Source: Pseudomonas brenneri
GTDB lineage: Bacteria; Pseudomonadota; Gammaproteobacteria; Pseudomonadales; Pseudomonadaceae
NCBI RefSeq assembly: GCF_007858285.1
Contig: NZ_VFIL01000002.1
Coordinates: forward strand, 124,001-188,000
Direction of reading: 5' to 3'
DNA: 64,000 nt
Shown: in pieces, positions 8,279-17,027 of the stretch
Layout: each line of letters begins with the position of its first letter
Position numbering within the stretch: the stretch's first letter is position 1
Program-made: the position numbers and the translations under genes
The notes under the pieces: generated by a model
Told to the model about the DNA's origin: nothing
The model's database searches: none
The model's input: only the letters and a program-made list of their open reading frames with translations

Positions 8279-9415
8279 ATGATTCCCAGAACCTTGTTCA
8301 GCTCGGAGCACGAACTCTTTCGCCAGAGCGTGCGCACCTTCCTCGAAAAAGACGCGGTGCCGTTCCACTCGCAATGGGAGAAGCAGGGGCATATTGATCG
8401 CAACCTGTGGAGCAAGGCGGGGGAGGCGGGCATGCTCTGTTCCCATCTGCCGGAAGAGTACGGCGGCCTGGGCGCGGACTTTCTCTACAGCACCGTGGTG
8501 ATTGAAGAAGTTGGACGGCTGGGCCTGACCGGGATCGGTTTTTCTCTGCATTCGGACATTGTTGCGCCGTATATCCTGCATTACGGCAGCGAGGTGCTCA
8601 AACACAAGTATTTGCCCAAGCTGGTCTCCGGGGAGATGGTCACGGCGATTGCCATGACCGAGCCGGGCGCCGGGTCCGACCTGCAAGGGGTCAAGACCAC
8701 CGCGGTGCTGGATGGCGACGAATATGTGATCAATGGCTCCAAGACCTTTATTACCAACGGTTTCCTGGCGGACCTGGTGATTGTGGTGGCCAAGACCGAC
8801 CCCAAGGCGGGCGCCAAGGGCACCAGCCTGTTCCTGGTCGAGGCCAATACGCCGGGCTTCGACAAGGGCAAGCGCCTGGAGAAGGTCGGGATGAAGGCCC
8901 AGGACACCTCCGAGCTGTTCTTCCAGGATGTACGCGTACCCAAGGAGAACCTGTTGGGCCAGGCCGGGATGGGCTTTGCCTACCTGATGCAGGAGCTGCC
9001 CCAGGAGCGCCTGACCGTGGCCATCGGCGCCCTGGCCTCGGCCGAAGCTGCATTGCAGTGGACGTTGGACTACACCCGCGAGCGCAAGGCGTTTGGCAAG
9101 GCGATTGCGGACTTCCAGAACACCCGTTTCAAACTGGCGGAGATTGCCACCGAGGTGCAGATCGGCCGGGTGTTTGTCGACAAGTGTCTGGAGTTGCATC
9201 TGCAAGGCAAGCTGGATGTGCCCACGGCGGCGATGGCCAAGTATTGGACCACCGACCTGCAATGCAAGGTGCTCGATGAGTGTGTGCAGTTGCACGGCGG
9301 CTACGGCTATATGTGGGAATACCCGATTGCCCGGGCCTGGGCGGATGCGCGGGTGCAGCGCATTTATGCGGGGACCAACGAGATCATGAAGGAGATCATT
9401 GCGCGGGCGCTTTGA
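8279..9415 (+). CDS. Acyl-CoA dehydrogenase, long-chain-type active site
   Basis: This 378-residue flavoprotein oxidises acyl-CoA to the 2,3-enoyl-CoA. FAD-binding motifs are visible (AMTEPGAGSDLQG, about 126-137; YVINGSKTFITNG, 149-161), as are the C-terminal dimer-helix motifs (LHGGYGYMWEYPIAR). The catalytic Glu found at 'YEGT' in medium-chain enzymes is Ala here (YAGTNEIMKEI). Instead the protein has the ELPQERL helix (239-245), as in long-chain and isovaleryl types, where the base comes from that helix. It is therefore probably active with a relocated base. It stands alone between a divergent regulator and a REP pair. CGCAGGTGACCC precedes the ATG. Confidence 0.93.
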   Translation: MIPRTLFSSEHELFRQSVRTFLEKDAVPFHSQWEKQGHIDRNLWSKAGEAGMLCSHLPEEYGGLGADFLYSTVVIEEVGRLGLTGIGFSLHSDIVAPYILHYGSEVLKHKYLPKLVSGEMVTAIAMTEPGAGSDLQGVKTTAVLDGDEYVINGSKTFITNGFLADLVIVVAKTDPKAGAKGTSLFLVEANTPGFDKGKRLEKVGMKAQDTSELFFQDVRVPKENLLGQAGMGFAYLMQELPQERLTVAIGALASAEAALQWTLDYTRERKAFGKAIADFQNTRFKLAEIATEVQIGRVFVDKCLELHLQGKLDVPTAAMAKYWTTDLQCKVLDECVQLHGGYGYMWEYPIARAWADARVQRIYAGTNEIMKEIIARAL

Positions 9416-9438
9416 ATCTGTAGTGTTTTTGAGGGCCT

Positions 9439-9522
9439 CTTCGCGAGCAAGCCCGCTCCCACATTCGACCGAGTTCCATCTTTGGAATGCAGTCGAATGT
9501 GGGAGCGGGCTTGCTCGCGAAG
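9439..9522. repeat. REPIN: two inverted REPs (GTGGGAGC type)
   Basis: The arms CTTCGCGAGCAAGCCCGCTC and GAGCGGGCTTGCTCGCGAAG form a long inverted repeat around a centre of about 40 bases, flanked inside by ATTCGAC/GTCGAAT. This is the REP doublet form (REPIN) mobilised by RAYT transposases. It separates the convergent acyl-CoA dehydrogenase and aldo/keto reductase genes. Confidence 0.88.
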
Positions 9523-9538
9523 GCGGCTTAAAGATCAA

Positions 9539-10579
9539 TCAAGGCGCAGGGTTGGGATGATCCTTCTGAATCGCCTCAATCCCCTCCAACACCTCTTTCG
9601 ACAGCTTCAGCTCGGCACTCGCGATATTGCTATCCAATTGCGCAAGCGTCGTCGCACCAATGATATTGCTGGTCACAAACGGCTGTTGCGTCACAAACGC
9701 CAGGGCCATCTGCGCCGGGTCCAGGCCGTGCTCGCGGGCCAGGGCCACATAACGGCTGCACGCTGCTTCCGACTGCGGGTTGAAGTAGCGACTGAAGCGG
9801 CTGTACAGGCTCAAGCGCCCCTTGGCCGGCCGTGCACCGCCTTCGTATTTGCCGCTGAGCATGCCGAAGGCCAACGGCGAATACGCCAGCAAGCCACATT
9901 GTTCACGGATGGCAATCTCCGCCAGGCCTACTTCAAAGCTACGGTTGAGCAGGTTGTAAGGGTTCTGGATCGACACCGCGCGGGTCCAGCCACGGGCCTC
10001 GGCCAGGGCCAGGAACTTCATGGTGCCCCACGGCGTTTCGTTGGACAGGCCGATATGCCGGATCTTGCCGGCCTTGACCTGTTCATCGAGCGCTTCAAGG
10101 GTTTCTTCCAGCGGCGTCAGGTCGGGCTCATCCTTGTGCTTGTAGCTCAATTGCCCGAAGAAGTTGGTGCTGCGCTCCGGCCAGTGCAGTTGGTACAGGT
10201 CGATCCAGTCGGTCTGCAGGCGCTTGAGGCTGGCATCCAGGGCCTCGACGATATGTTTACGGTTGTGCTTGAGCTGGCCATCGCGGATGTAGTCGATGGT
10301 ATTGCCGGGGCCGGCGATCTTGCTGGCGAGGATCCAGTCGGCGCGGTCGCCTCGGCTCTTGAAGTAATTGCCAATGTAGCGCTCGGTGGTGGCATAGGTG
10401 TCGGCCTTGGGCGGCACCGGGTACATTTCGGCGGTATCGAGGAAGTTGATCCCCGCGCCTTTGGCCCGTTCGATCTGGGCGAAGGCCTCTGCCTCGGTAT
10501 TCTGCTCACCCCAGGTCATGGTCCCGAGGCAGATCTCGCTCACGTTCAGATCGGTCCGGCCCAGCTGTCGATACTTCAT
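9539..10579 (-). CDS. Aldo/keto reductase, Tas type
   Basis: This 346-residue NADP(H)-dependent aldo/keto reductase of the Tas subfamily has the same length as E. coli Tas. The catalytic tetrad is visible: Asp and Tyr in FLDTAEMYP, Lys in LASKIAGPG and His in LYQLHWPER. The physiological substrate is unknown. I set the start at 10579 (MKYRQLGRTDLNVSEI) because AGGAGCACCCA precedes it directly. A frame open to 10771 gives 64 extra residues unlike any reductase. Confidence 0.92.
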   Translation of the reverse strand: MKYRQLGRTDLNVSEICLGTMTWGEQNTEAEAFAQIERAKGAGINFLDTAEMYPVPPKADTYATTERYIGNYFKSRGDRADWILASKIAGPGNTIDYIRDGQLKHNRKHIVEALDASLKRLQTDWIDLYQLHWPERSTNFFGQLSYKHKDEPDLTPLEETLEALDEQVKAGKIRHIGLSNETPWGTMKFLALAEARGWTRAVSIQNPYNLLNRSFEVGLAEIAIREQCGLLAYSPLAFGMLSGKYEGGARPAKGRLSLYSRFSRYFNPQSEAACSRYVALAREHGLDPAQMALAFVTQQPFVTSNIIGATTLAQLDSNIASAELKLSKEVLEGIEAIQKDHPNPAP

Positions 10580-10826
10580 TGGGTGCTCCTTCGGCAAAAC
10601 AATCATAAAAGCAGGTTGAATTTTTTTTCGCAATCTGCATAATTGCCCACCTCTTTCTGCAGTGGAAGTGATGCGCCGCCTGCCGAAGAATCTTGCCGTT
10701 GAACGGACGCGCTGACCCGAGCCCCCGATAGCGTCTGTATCCGGCTGCCTTTGACTTGTCAAAGTACGCACTATTCAGTAAGATCCGCCGTCTAATTTAC
10801 AGGGCGGCCCCTGAGGCTATTAAAGA

Positions 10827-11255
10827 ATGACAACTTTTACTGCAAAACCGGAAACAGTTCAGCGCGACTGGTTTGTCGTCGACGCCGCTGGTCAGACCCT
10901 GGGTCGTCTGGCCACTGAAGTCGCCAGCCGTCTGCGTGGCAAGCACAAGCCTGAGTACACCCCTCACGTTGATACCGGTGACTACATCGTGATCATCAAC
11001 GCTGAGCAGGTTCGTGTAACCGGCAACAAAGCAAGCGACAAAATGTACTACCGTCACTCCGGTTTCCCAGGCGGTATCAAGTCTTCGAACTTCGAAGGCC
11101 TGATTGCCAAGAAGCCTGAAGCCCCGATCGAGATCGCGGTTAAAGGTATGCTGCCGAAGGGCCCACTGGGTCGCGACATGTATCGCAAGCTGAAAGTCTA
11201 TGCGGGCGCTGCTCACCCTCATGCTGCTCAGCAGCCCCAAGAACTGAAGTTTTAA
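10827..11255 (+). CDS. rplM: 50S ribosomal protein L13
   Basis: This 142-residue ribosomal protein L13 is full length. It has the characteristic '[20 protein letters not shown]' and '[14 protein letters not shown]' stretches and ends '[13 protein letters not shown]'. L13 is an early assembly protein of the large subunit. The gene forms the usual bicistronic unit with rpsI, 14 bases downstream. Confidence 0.98.
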   Translation: MTTFTAKPETVQRDWFVVDAAGQTLGRLATEVASRLRGKHKPEYTPHVDTGDYIVIINAEQVRVTGNKASDKMYYRHSGFPGGIKSSNFEGLIAKKPEAPIEIAVKGMLPKGPLGRDMYRKLKVYAGAAHPHAAQQPQELKF

Positions 11256-11269
11256 CGGAATAGTTCATT

Positions 11270-11662
11270 ATGTCGGCGACTCAAAATTACGGCACTGGCC
11301 GTCGCAAAACCGCAACCGCACGCGTTTTCCTGCGTCCGGGCACTGGTAACATCTCGATCAACAACCGCACTCTGGAAAATTTCTTCGGTCGCGAAACTGC
11401 CCGCATGGTAGTTCGTCAGCCGCTGGAACTGACCGAGACCGTTGAAAAGTTCGACATCTACGTCACCGTCATCGGTGGCGGTGTAAGTGGTCAAGCTGGC
11501 GCAATCCGCCACGGTATCACTCGCGCTCTGATGCAGTACGACGAAACCCTGCGCGGCGCTCTGCGCAAAGCTGGCTTCGTGACTCGCGATGCCCGTGAAG
11601 TTGAACGTAAGAAAGTCGGTCTGCGTAAAGCGCGTAAGCGTCCGCAGTACTCGAAGCGTTAA
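11270..11662 (+). CDS. rpsI: 30S ribosomal protein S9
   Basis: This 130-residue S9 has the start '[21 protein letters not shown]' and the basic C-terminal tail ending RPQYSKR, which reaches toward the P-site tRNA in the ribosome. It follows rplM closely and is closed by a terminator. Confidence 0.98.
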   Translation: MSATQNYGTGRRKTATARVFLRPGTGNISINNRTLENFFGRETARMVVRQPLELTETVEKFDIYVTVIGGGVSGQAGAIRHGITRALMQYDETLRGALRKAGFVTRDAREVERKKVGLRKARKRPQYSKR

Positions 11663-11680
11663 TTCGCTTTACGTTCCACA

Positions 11681-11719
11681 AAAACGCCCAGCCTCCTCAC
11701 GGAGCTGGGCGTTTTTTAT
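11681..11719 (+). terminator. Terminator of rplM-rpsI
   Basis: The hairpin AACGCCCAGC-CTCCTCACGGA-GCTGGGCGTT is followed by TTTTTATT, 20-odd bases after the rpsI stop. Confidence 0.92.
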
Positions 11720-11756
11720 TGCCCGCGTTTTATGCAGGTTTTTTCTGTGTGACAAC

Positions 11757-11783
11757 TTGCCACATCCGTAGACCCCCTATACT
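11757..11783 (+). promoter_or_regulatory. Candidate sigma-70 promoter for petABC
   Basis: TTGCCA (11757-11762) and TATACT (11778-11783) resemble -35 and -10 hexamers with a short 15-base spacer. This lies downstream of the rpsI terminator and about 145 bases before petA, leaving a fairly long untranslated leader. It is a guess from motif shape only. Confidence 0.4.
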
Positions 11784-11929
11784 ACAAGGCTTGGAGCTTG
11801 GGCTTCGGGTAATTACCTTGTCAGAGGTGGGGCTTTTCATTACCATTCGGCAAAATTTTTATAAGTTCAGATTTAATACTTAGTAGACGCCTGATTTAAC
11901 AGGCCAAAAAGCTGATGGGAGAGGACTGA

Positions 11930-12523
11930 ATGAGCAATGACGGCGTGAATGCAGGCCGGCGTCGCTTCTTGGTAGCAGCCACATCCGTGGTGGGTGCTGC
12001 AGGAGCGGTGGGGGCTGCGGTCCCGTTCGTGGGGTCATGGTTTCCCAGTGCCAAGGCGAAAGCCGCAGGTGCACCGGTGAAGGTGAATGTCAGCAAGATC
12101 GAGCCAGGCCAGCAGATGATTGCTGAATGGCGCGGCCAGCCAGTATTCATCGTTCGTCGTACCGAGGAAATCCTGGGGAATCTGAAGAAGATCGAGGGCC
12201 AGCTGTCTGACCCCGAGTCCAAGAATTCCGAGCAACCCGCCTACGCCCAAAACGAAGCGCGTTCGATCAAGCCAGAAATTCTGCTGCTGGTCGGTCTTTG
12301 CACGCACCTGGGTTGCTCGCCGACCTTCCGCCCGGAAGTCGCGCCTGTGGATCTGGGCAAGGACTGGGTTGGCGGTTATTTCTGCCCTTGCCACGGTTCC
12401 CACTACGACCTGGCCGGTCGCGTCTACAAGTCCCAGCCTGCCCCGTTGAACCTGCCGGTTCCGCCGCACAACTACGAATCTGACGACGTTATTGTCATTG
12501 GTGTCGATAAGGAGAGCGCGTAA
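11930..12523 (+). CDS. petA: Ubiquinol-cytochrome c reductase Rieske iron-sulfur subunit
   Basis: This 197-residue Rieske protein carries electrons from ubiquinol to cytochrome c1 in the bc1 complex. The N-terminus has a twin-arginine-like anchor (GRRRFLVAATS) and a membrane helix (about 14-36). The [2Fe-2S] ligands are in box I CTHLGC (Cys124, His126, with disulfide partner Cys129) and box II CPCHGS (Cys152, Cys154, His155). GGGAGAGGACTGA precedes the ATG. Its last base overlaps petB (TAATG). Confidence 0.97.
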   Translation: MSNDGVNAGRRRFLVAATSVVGAAGAVGAAVPFVGSWFPSAKAKAAGAPVKVNVSKIEPGQQMIAEWRGQPVFIVRRTEEILGNLKKIEGQLSDPESKNSEQPAYAQNEARSIKPEILLLVGLCTHLGCSPTFRPEVAPVDLGKDWVGGYFCPCHGSHYDLAGRVYKSQPAPLNLPVPPHNYESDDVIVIGVDKESA

Positions 12524-13734
12524 TGAGCAAGTTCATGGATTGGGTGGATGCGCGCTTCCCCGCCACCAAAATGTGGGAAGACCATCTCAGCAAGTATTAC
12601 GCGCCGAAGAACTTTAACTTCTTCTACTTCTTTGGCTCCCTGGCACTGCTGGTGCTGGTCAACCAGATCGTTACCGGTGTCTGGCTGACCATGAGCTACA
12701 CCCCGTCGGCAGAAGAGGCGTTTGCTTCCGTCGAATACATCATGCGTGACGTCGAGTACGGCTCGATCCTGCGTCTGCTGCACTCCACTGGCGCTTCGGC
12801 GTTCTTTATCGTGGTCTATCTGCACATGTTCCGTGGCTTGCTCTACGGCTCGTACCAGAAGCCACGTGAGCTGGTGTGGGTGTTCGGCATGCTGATCTAC
12901 CTGGCGCTGATGGCAGAGGCCTTCATGGGCTACCTGCTGCCTTGGGGGCAGATGTCCTACTGGGGTGCCCAGGTGATCATCTCGCTGTTTGGCGCGATTC
13001 CGGTCATCGGCAACGACCTGACCCAGTGGATCCGTGGTGATTACCTGATCTCCGGCATCACCCTGAACCGCTTCTTTGCCTTGCATGTGGTGGCCTTGCC
13101 GATCGTGATTCTCGGCCTGGTGGTACTGCACATCCTGGCGCTGCACGAAGTGGGCTCGAACAACCCGGACGGCGTGGACATCAAGAAGCACAAGGACGAG
13201 AACGGCATTCCGCTGGACGGCATTCCTTTCCACCCTTACTACACCGTCAAAGATATCGTCGGCGTAGTGGTGTTCCTGTTTGTGTTCTGCTCGATTGTGT
13301 TCTTCTTCCCGGAAATGGGCGGCTATTTCCTCGAAAAACCGAACTTCGAACAGGCGAACGCCTTCAAGACCCCGGAACACATTGCCCCGGTCTGGTACTT
13401 CACCCCGTTCTACGCCATTTTGCGGGCGATTCCCGACAAGCTCATGGGCGTGATTGCCATGGGTGCAGCCATTGCCGTGTTGTTCGTGTTGCCGTGGCTC
13501 GACCGTAGCCCGGTCAAGTCCATGCGCTACAAAGGCTGGCTGAGCAAGATCTGGCTGTGGGTGTTCTGCATCTCGTTCGTGATCCTGGGCGTGCTGGGCG
13601 TACTGGCGCCAACCCCTGAGCGTACGTTGCTGTCGCAGGTCTGCACCTTCCTGTACTTCGCCTACTTCATTCTGATGCCGTTCTACACCCGGCTTGAGAA
13701 GACAAAACCGGTTCCGGAAAGGGTGACTGGCTGA
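12523..13734 (+). CDS. petB: Cytochrome b of the bc1 complex
   Basis: This 403-residue, eight-helix membrane protein holds haems bL and bH and both quinone sites of the bc1 complex. Haem-ligand histidines are visible in 'LLHSTGASAFFIVVYLHMFRG' and 'FFALHVVALPIVILGLVVLHI'. The Qo-site PEWY-like motif reads 'PVWYF' in this lineage ('APVWYFTPFYAILR'). It is translationally coupled to petA and petC by one-base overlaps. Confidence 0.97.
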   Translation: MSKFMDWVDARFPATKMWEDHLSKYYAPKNFNFFYFFGSLALLVLVNQIVTGVWLTMSYTPSAEEAFASVEYIMRDVEYGSILRLLHSTGASAFFIVVYLHMFRGLLYGSYQKPRELVWVFGMLIYLALMAEAFMGYLLPWGQMSYWGAQVIISLFGAIPVIGNDLTQWIRGDYLISGITLNRFFALHVVALPIVILGLVVLHILALHEVGSNNPDGVDIKKHKDENGIPLDGIPFHPYYTVKDIVGVVVFLFVFCSIVFFFPEMGGYFLEKPNFEQANAFKTPEHIAPVWYFTPFYAILRAIPDKLMGVIAMGAAIAVLFVLPWLDRSPVKSMRYKGWLSKIWLWVFCISFVILGVLGVLAPTPERTLLSQVCTFLYFAYFILMPFYTRLEKTKPVPERVTG

Positions 13735-14513
13735 TGAAAAAATTATTCGCTGCATTGATTCTTGCTGCCCTGCCGGCCCTGTCCTTTGCTTCCGGTGCAG
13801 GTGTTGAACTGGAAAAAGTCGACATCGACGTTTCTGACAAGGCGGCCATGCAAGACGGCGCCCGTACGTTCGCCAACTACTGCATGGGCTGCCACAGCGC
13901 CAAGTTCCAGCGTTACGAGCGCGTTGCCGATGACCTGGGCATCCCGCATGACCTGATGCTCAGCAACCTGGTGTTTACGGGCGCCAAGATTGGCGACCAT
14001 ATGAACATCGGCATGCAACCGGCTGATGCCAAGGCCTGGTTCGGTGCTGCTCCGCCTGACCTGACCCTGGTCGCTCGCGTACGTGGCACAGACTGGCTGT
14101 ATGGCTACCTGAAGTCGTTCTACGAAGACCCGACACGTCCTTGGGGCGTGAACAACAAGGTCTTTCCGAACGTCGGCATGCCTAACGTGCTGGTCGGCCT
14201 GCAAGGTCGCCAGGTGGTAGGATGCAAGCAGGTTCAAGTCGTTGAAAACGGCAAGAAGCAATATGACCCGCTGACCGGCACGCCGTTGACCCATGAAGCC
14301 TGTGATCAACTGACCATCGTGCCCAAGAGCGGTGCGCTGAACGAGGAGCAGTTCGACGAGAAGGTCAAGAACCTGGTGACCTTCCTGGCGTACTCCGCCA
14401 ACCCGGTCAAACTGGAGCATCAACGCATCGGTACCTATGTGTTGCTGTACCTGGCGTTCTTCTTCGTATTCGCTTATTTGCTCAAGCGCGAATACTGGAA
14501 GGATGTGCATTGA
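13734..14513 (+). CDS. petC: Cytochrome c1
   Basis: This 259-residue protein has a signal peptide (MKKLFAALILAALPALSFAS), one haem c site CMGCH (50-54) and a C-terminal membrane anchor (about 231-250, YVLLYLAFFFVFAYLL). The probable axial Met lies in the 'MPNVL' region. It passes electrons from the Rieske centre to soluble cytochrome c. It is the last gene of petABC and is followed by a structured element at 14543-14625. Confidence 0.97.
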   Translation: MKKLFAALILAALPALSFASGAGVELEKVDIDVSDKAAMQDGARTFANYCMGCHSAKFQRYERVADDLGIPHDLMLSNLVFTGAKIGDHMNIGMQPADAKAWFGAAPPDLTLVARVRGTDWLYGYLKSFYEDPTRPWGVNNKVFPNVGMPNVLVGLQGRQVVGCKQVQVVENGKKQYDPLTGTPLTHEACDQLTIVPKSGALNEEQFDEKVKNLVTFLAYSANPVKLEHQRIGTYVLLYLAFFFVFAYLLKREYWKDVH

Positions 14514-14542
14514 TCCAACCTTAGGCAATTGCTGTTAATCTT

Positions 14543-14625
14543 GCGCGCCCAGCGACGTCTCTGAACGGGTAACGCTCTGGTTGATCCAGGTGTTACGGGA
14601 GATGCTTTCTGGGCGCGCTCGTTTT
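14543..14625 (+). terminator. Long nested hairpin with U-tract between petC and sspA
   Basis: The outer arms GCGCGCCCAG (14543-14552) and CTGGGCGCGC (14609-14618) pair perfectly and are followed by TCGTTTTTG. Inside, GTCTC pairs with GGGAGAT through G-U pairs. An apical stem GTAACG(C)TCTGG / CCAGGTGTTAC (14569-14596) closes a five-base loop. It could act as the petABC terminator or be the 3' end of a small RNA. The nested helix is more elaborate than an ordinary terminator. Confidence 0.6.
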
Positions 14626-14663
14626 TGAGCTTTCGATAATTTCAACAAGCGAGGAGGACCGCC

Positions 14664-15281
14664 ATGGGCGTGACCAATCGGTTGGCCTGTTACTCCGACC
14701 CCGCCGACCACTATTCCCACCGAGTACGCATCGTGCTCGCAGAGAAGGGTGTCAGCGCCGAGATCATCAGTGTGGAGGTGGGACGTCATCCGCCGAAACT
14801 GATCGAAGTGAACCCTTACGGCAGCTTGCCCACCCTGGTCGATCGTGACCTGGCGCTGTGGGAGTCAACCGTGGTGATGGAATATCTGGATGAGCGTTAC
14901 CCCCATCCACCTTTGCTGCCGGTTTATCCCGTGGCACGTGCCAACAGCCGCCTGCTGATCCATCGGATCCAGCGTGACTGGTGTGGGCTGGTGGATCTGA
15001 TTCTGGATACACGCAGCAAAGAAGCGGCCCGTGTGCAGGCGCGCAAGGAATTGCGCGAGAGCCTGACCGGCGTTTCACCGTTATTTGCCGACAAACCTTT
15101 TTTCCTCAGTGAGGAACAAAGCCTGGTCGATTGCTGCCTATTACCCATACTCTGGCGTTTGCCGATTCTGGGCATTGAATTGCCGCGGCCTGCCAAGCCG
15201 CTGCTTGATTACATGGAGCGCCAGTTTGCGCGTGAGGCTTTCCAGGCAAGTCTGTCTGGCGTCGAACGCGATATGCGCTAA
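14664..15281 (+). CDS. sspA: Stringent starvation protein A
   Basis: This 205-residue RNA-polymerase-associated protein has a glutathione-S-transferase fold: thioredoxin-like N-terminal domain '[21 protein letters not shown]' and an alpha-helical C-terminal domain. SspA binds the sigma-70 holoenzyme and in pseudomonads affects virulence, alginate and stress genes. GCGAGGAGGACCGCC precedes the ATG, a strong ribosome site. It is co-transcribed with sspB, 17 bases downstream. Confidence 0.96.
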   Translation: MGVTNRLACYSDPADHYSHRVRIVLAEKGVSAEIISVEVGRHPPKLIEVNPYGSLPTLVDRDLALWESTVVMEYLDERYPHPPLLPVYPVARANSRLLIHRIQRDWCGLVDLILDTRSKEAARVQARKELRESLTGVSPLFADKPFFLSEEQSLVDCCLLPILWRLPILGIELPRPAKPLLDYMERQFAREAFQASLSGVERDMR

Positions 15282-15298
15282 GGCTTAAGGAGCCGTTG

Positions 15299-15715
15299 AT
15301 GAACTCCAGTCGACCTTATCTGGTCCGCGCGCTCTATGAGTGGATTGTGGATAACGATTGCACCCCGCACATGCTGGTCAATTCCGAGTTTCCTGCGGTG
15401 CAGGTGCCACAAGGTTTTGCCAGTGATGGACAGATTGTCCTGAACGTTTCGCCCAGTGCCGTACGTCAACTGCACATGGACAATGAAGCGGTCAGCTTTG
15501 AAGGGCGTTTTGGCGGGGTACCGCATACGCTCTATGTGCCTATCGGCGCGATCCTGGGGATTTATGCCCGGGAGAATGGCCAGGGCATGGTGTTTGATCT
15601 GGAGTCGTCTCTTGAAGGCGACGAAGCGATCGAAGTTGAAGATGATGACCTGCCGCCACCGGACTCCGAGCCGCCGCGCCCTACTGGCCGGCCGAGCTTG
15701 AAAGTGGTGAAGTGA
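15299..15715 (+). CDS. sspB: ClpXP protease adaptor SspB
   Basis: This 138-residue adaptor delivers ssrA-tagged proteins to ClpXP. The folded N-terminal domain (to about 110) starts 'SSRPYLVRALYEWIVDNDCTPHMLV'. An acidic, Pro-rich linker follows, then a C-terminal ClpX-binding tail, RPSLKVVK. I chose the ATG at 15299 after AAGGAGCCGTTG over the TTG one codon upstream. Confidence 0.96.
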   Translation: MNSSRPYLVRALYEWIVDNDCTPHMLVNSEFPAVQVPQGFASDGQIVLNVSPSAVRQLHMDNEAVSFEGRFGGVPHTLYVPIGAILGIYARENGQGMVFDLESSLEGDEAIEVEDDDLPPPDSEPPRPTGRPSLKVVK

Positions 15716-15749
15716 CGGAGCATGAGCCTGCGGGCGCGTGCTGAATAAA

Positions 15750-15779
15750 ATGCCCCGGCTTTGGCCGGGGCATTTTTTT
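15750..15779 (+). terminator. Terminator of sspAB
   Basis: The hairpin TGCCCCGGC-CTTT-GGCCGGGGCA is followed by seven T, 35 bases after the sspB stop. Confidence 0.92.
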
Positions 15780-15804
15780 GCCCGGTACAAAGTCATGGTG
15801 AGCG

Positions 15805-15818
15805 GTGATCGTACAACT
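15805..15818. promoter_or_regulatory. Operator candidate upstream of the FadR-type regulator
   Basis: GTGATCGTACAACT contains TCGTACAA, which fits the TnGTACnA pattern bound by many FadR-subfamily regulators. On the opposite strand it reads AGTTGTACGATCAC, 13 of 14 identical to 18343-18356 before kdgD. It lies 49 bases before the regulator's ATG and suggests autoregulation. Confidence 0.65.
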
Positions 15819-15866
15819 CGCTTGGGCTATGATGCGCCTTTGGATCATCGAGATAATTGGCTACCC

Positions 15867-16616
15867 ATGGAAAACCTCAGCCCCGCCCCGCGTCTTCCCC
15901 GCAAGCGCCGCAGCCTTGCCCAGGAATTGGTCACGGTGTTGTCCGAGCAGATCCGCGACGGCCAGCTCAAGCGTGGCGACAAGTTGCCCACCGAGTCGGC
16001 GATCATGGATGCCCATGGGGTCAGTCGCACGGTGGTGCGCGAGGCGATCTCGCGCTTGCAGGCGGCCGGGCAGGTGGAGACCCGGCATGGTATCGGCACT
16101 TTTGTGTTGGATACGCCGAGCCCCAGCGGCTTTCGCATTGATCCCGCCACGGTGGTGACGTTACGTGATGTGTTGGCGGTCCTGGAGCTGCGCATTAGCC
16201 TGGAAGTAGAGTCCGCCGGTCTCGCGGCCCAGCGCCGCAGTGACGAGCAACTGGCGGCGATGCGCGCGGCCCTCGATGCCTTGAATGAAAGTGCGGCGCA
16301 CGCCAGCGATGCGGTGGCCTCGGATTTCCAGTTCCACCTGCAGATTGCCTTGTCCACCGGCAACCGCTACTTCACCGACATCATGACGCACCTGGGCACC
16401 AGCATTATCCCGCGGACCCGCCTGAATTCAGCGCGCCTGGCCCATGATGACCAGCAGCACTACATGAGCCGCCTGAGTCGTGAACACGAGGAGATTTATG
16501 AGGCGATTGCCCGCCAGGATTCGGATGCGGCGCGGGCGGCGATGCGCTTGCATTTGACTAACAGTCGGGAGCGGCTGCGCCAGGCTCATGAAGAGGCGCA
16601 GGCGCAGCGGGGGTGA
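15867..16616 (+). CDS. FadR/GntR-family regulator, probable galactarate regulator
   Basis: This 249-residue regulator has an N-terminal winged helix of GntR type (about 15-80, 'GDKLPTESAIMDAHGVSRTVVREAISRLQAAGQV') and a C-terminal FCD ligand domain. The FCD domain has the usual metal-site residues in 'DFQFHLQIA', 'EHEEIYEAI' and 'MRLHLTNSRERL'. Members bind short operators and are released by sugar acids or carboxylates. The shared TTGTACGA motif before this gene and before kdgD points to the galactarate genes as target. The effector is inferred. The start at 15867 (MENLSPAPRL) is preferred over an open frame from 15738 that crosses the sspB terminator. Confidence 0.88.
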   Translation: MENLSPAPRLPRKRRSLAQELVTVLSEQIRDGQLKRGDKLPTESAIMDAHGVSRTVVREAISRLQAAGQVETRHGIGTFVLDTPSPSGFRIDPATVVTLRDVLAVLELRISLEVESAGLAAQRRSDEQLAAMRAALDALNESAAHASDAVASDFQFHLQIALSTGNRYFTDIMTHLGTSIIPRTRLNSARLAHDDQQHYMSRLSREHEEIYEAIARQDSDAARAAMRLHLTNSRERLRQAHEEAQAQRG

Positions 16617-16641
16617 TTCTGTGTTTGTCGGGGGAGGTGTA

Positions 16642-16839
16642 TCACGCCAGGGTAAAGTCGATTTGGGTAACTTCGCCATTGTCGATATGGAAGTTTTTGG
16701 CCAGGATCAATGCAGGCGGATCACCATCAAGTTGAACGGTGTCACCGATATTGGGTAGGTCCGCAGCATCGATATTCTGTGTTCCGGGTTTGGATTTATT
16801 GGATTTGGATGTGAACGTGCATTTTTTTTTAGTTGCCAT
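16642..16839 (-). CDS. Small protein of unknown function
   Basis: This 65-residue protein has a very basic start (MATKKKCTFTSKSNKSK) and a neutral to acidic, probably beta-rich remainder ('IGDTVQLDGDPPALILAKNFHIDNGEV'). I recognise no family. GTGAGGCACACC gives a good ribosome site for the ATG at 16839. It lies on the same strand as the phospholipase C-like gene, 188 bases downstream of its stop, and may be part of the same acquired segment. A hairpin at 16983-17014 separates the two. Confidence 0.55.
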   Translation of the reverse strand: MATKKKCTFTSKSNKSKPGTQNIDAADLPNIGDTVQLDGDPPALILAKNFHIDNGEVTQIDFTLA

Positions 16840-16982
16840 GGTGTGCCTCACTATTCTGGATTAGTAAAGGGCCTCCAAGGTGACTGCACCTCTTGCTGTT
16901 GAGGTAGCTTGGTGGTGGCATCCAATCTAGGGGCAGCAAGCATATCGCTGATACTGTCAGAATTCACAGTGACGACGAACGG

Positions 16983-17014
16983 TCCCCTGTGTGCGAGTCA
17001 TCCGTACACAGGGG
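16983..17014 (-). terminator. Hairpin downstream of the phospholipase C-like gene
   Basis: TCCCCTGTGT and ACACAGGGGA form a perfect ten-base stem around a loop of about 12 bases, just after the stop of the minus-strand gene. It lacks a T-run, so it may stabilise the 3' end or give weak termination. Confidence 0.45.
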
Positions 17015-17027
17015 AACTATGGCTACC

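Noticed and set aside
10751..10777. Possible rplM promoter TTGACT-N15-TATTCA
   Set aside because: The -35 is good, but the spacer is short and the -10 poor; I could not place it with confidence.
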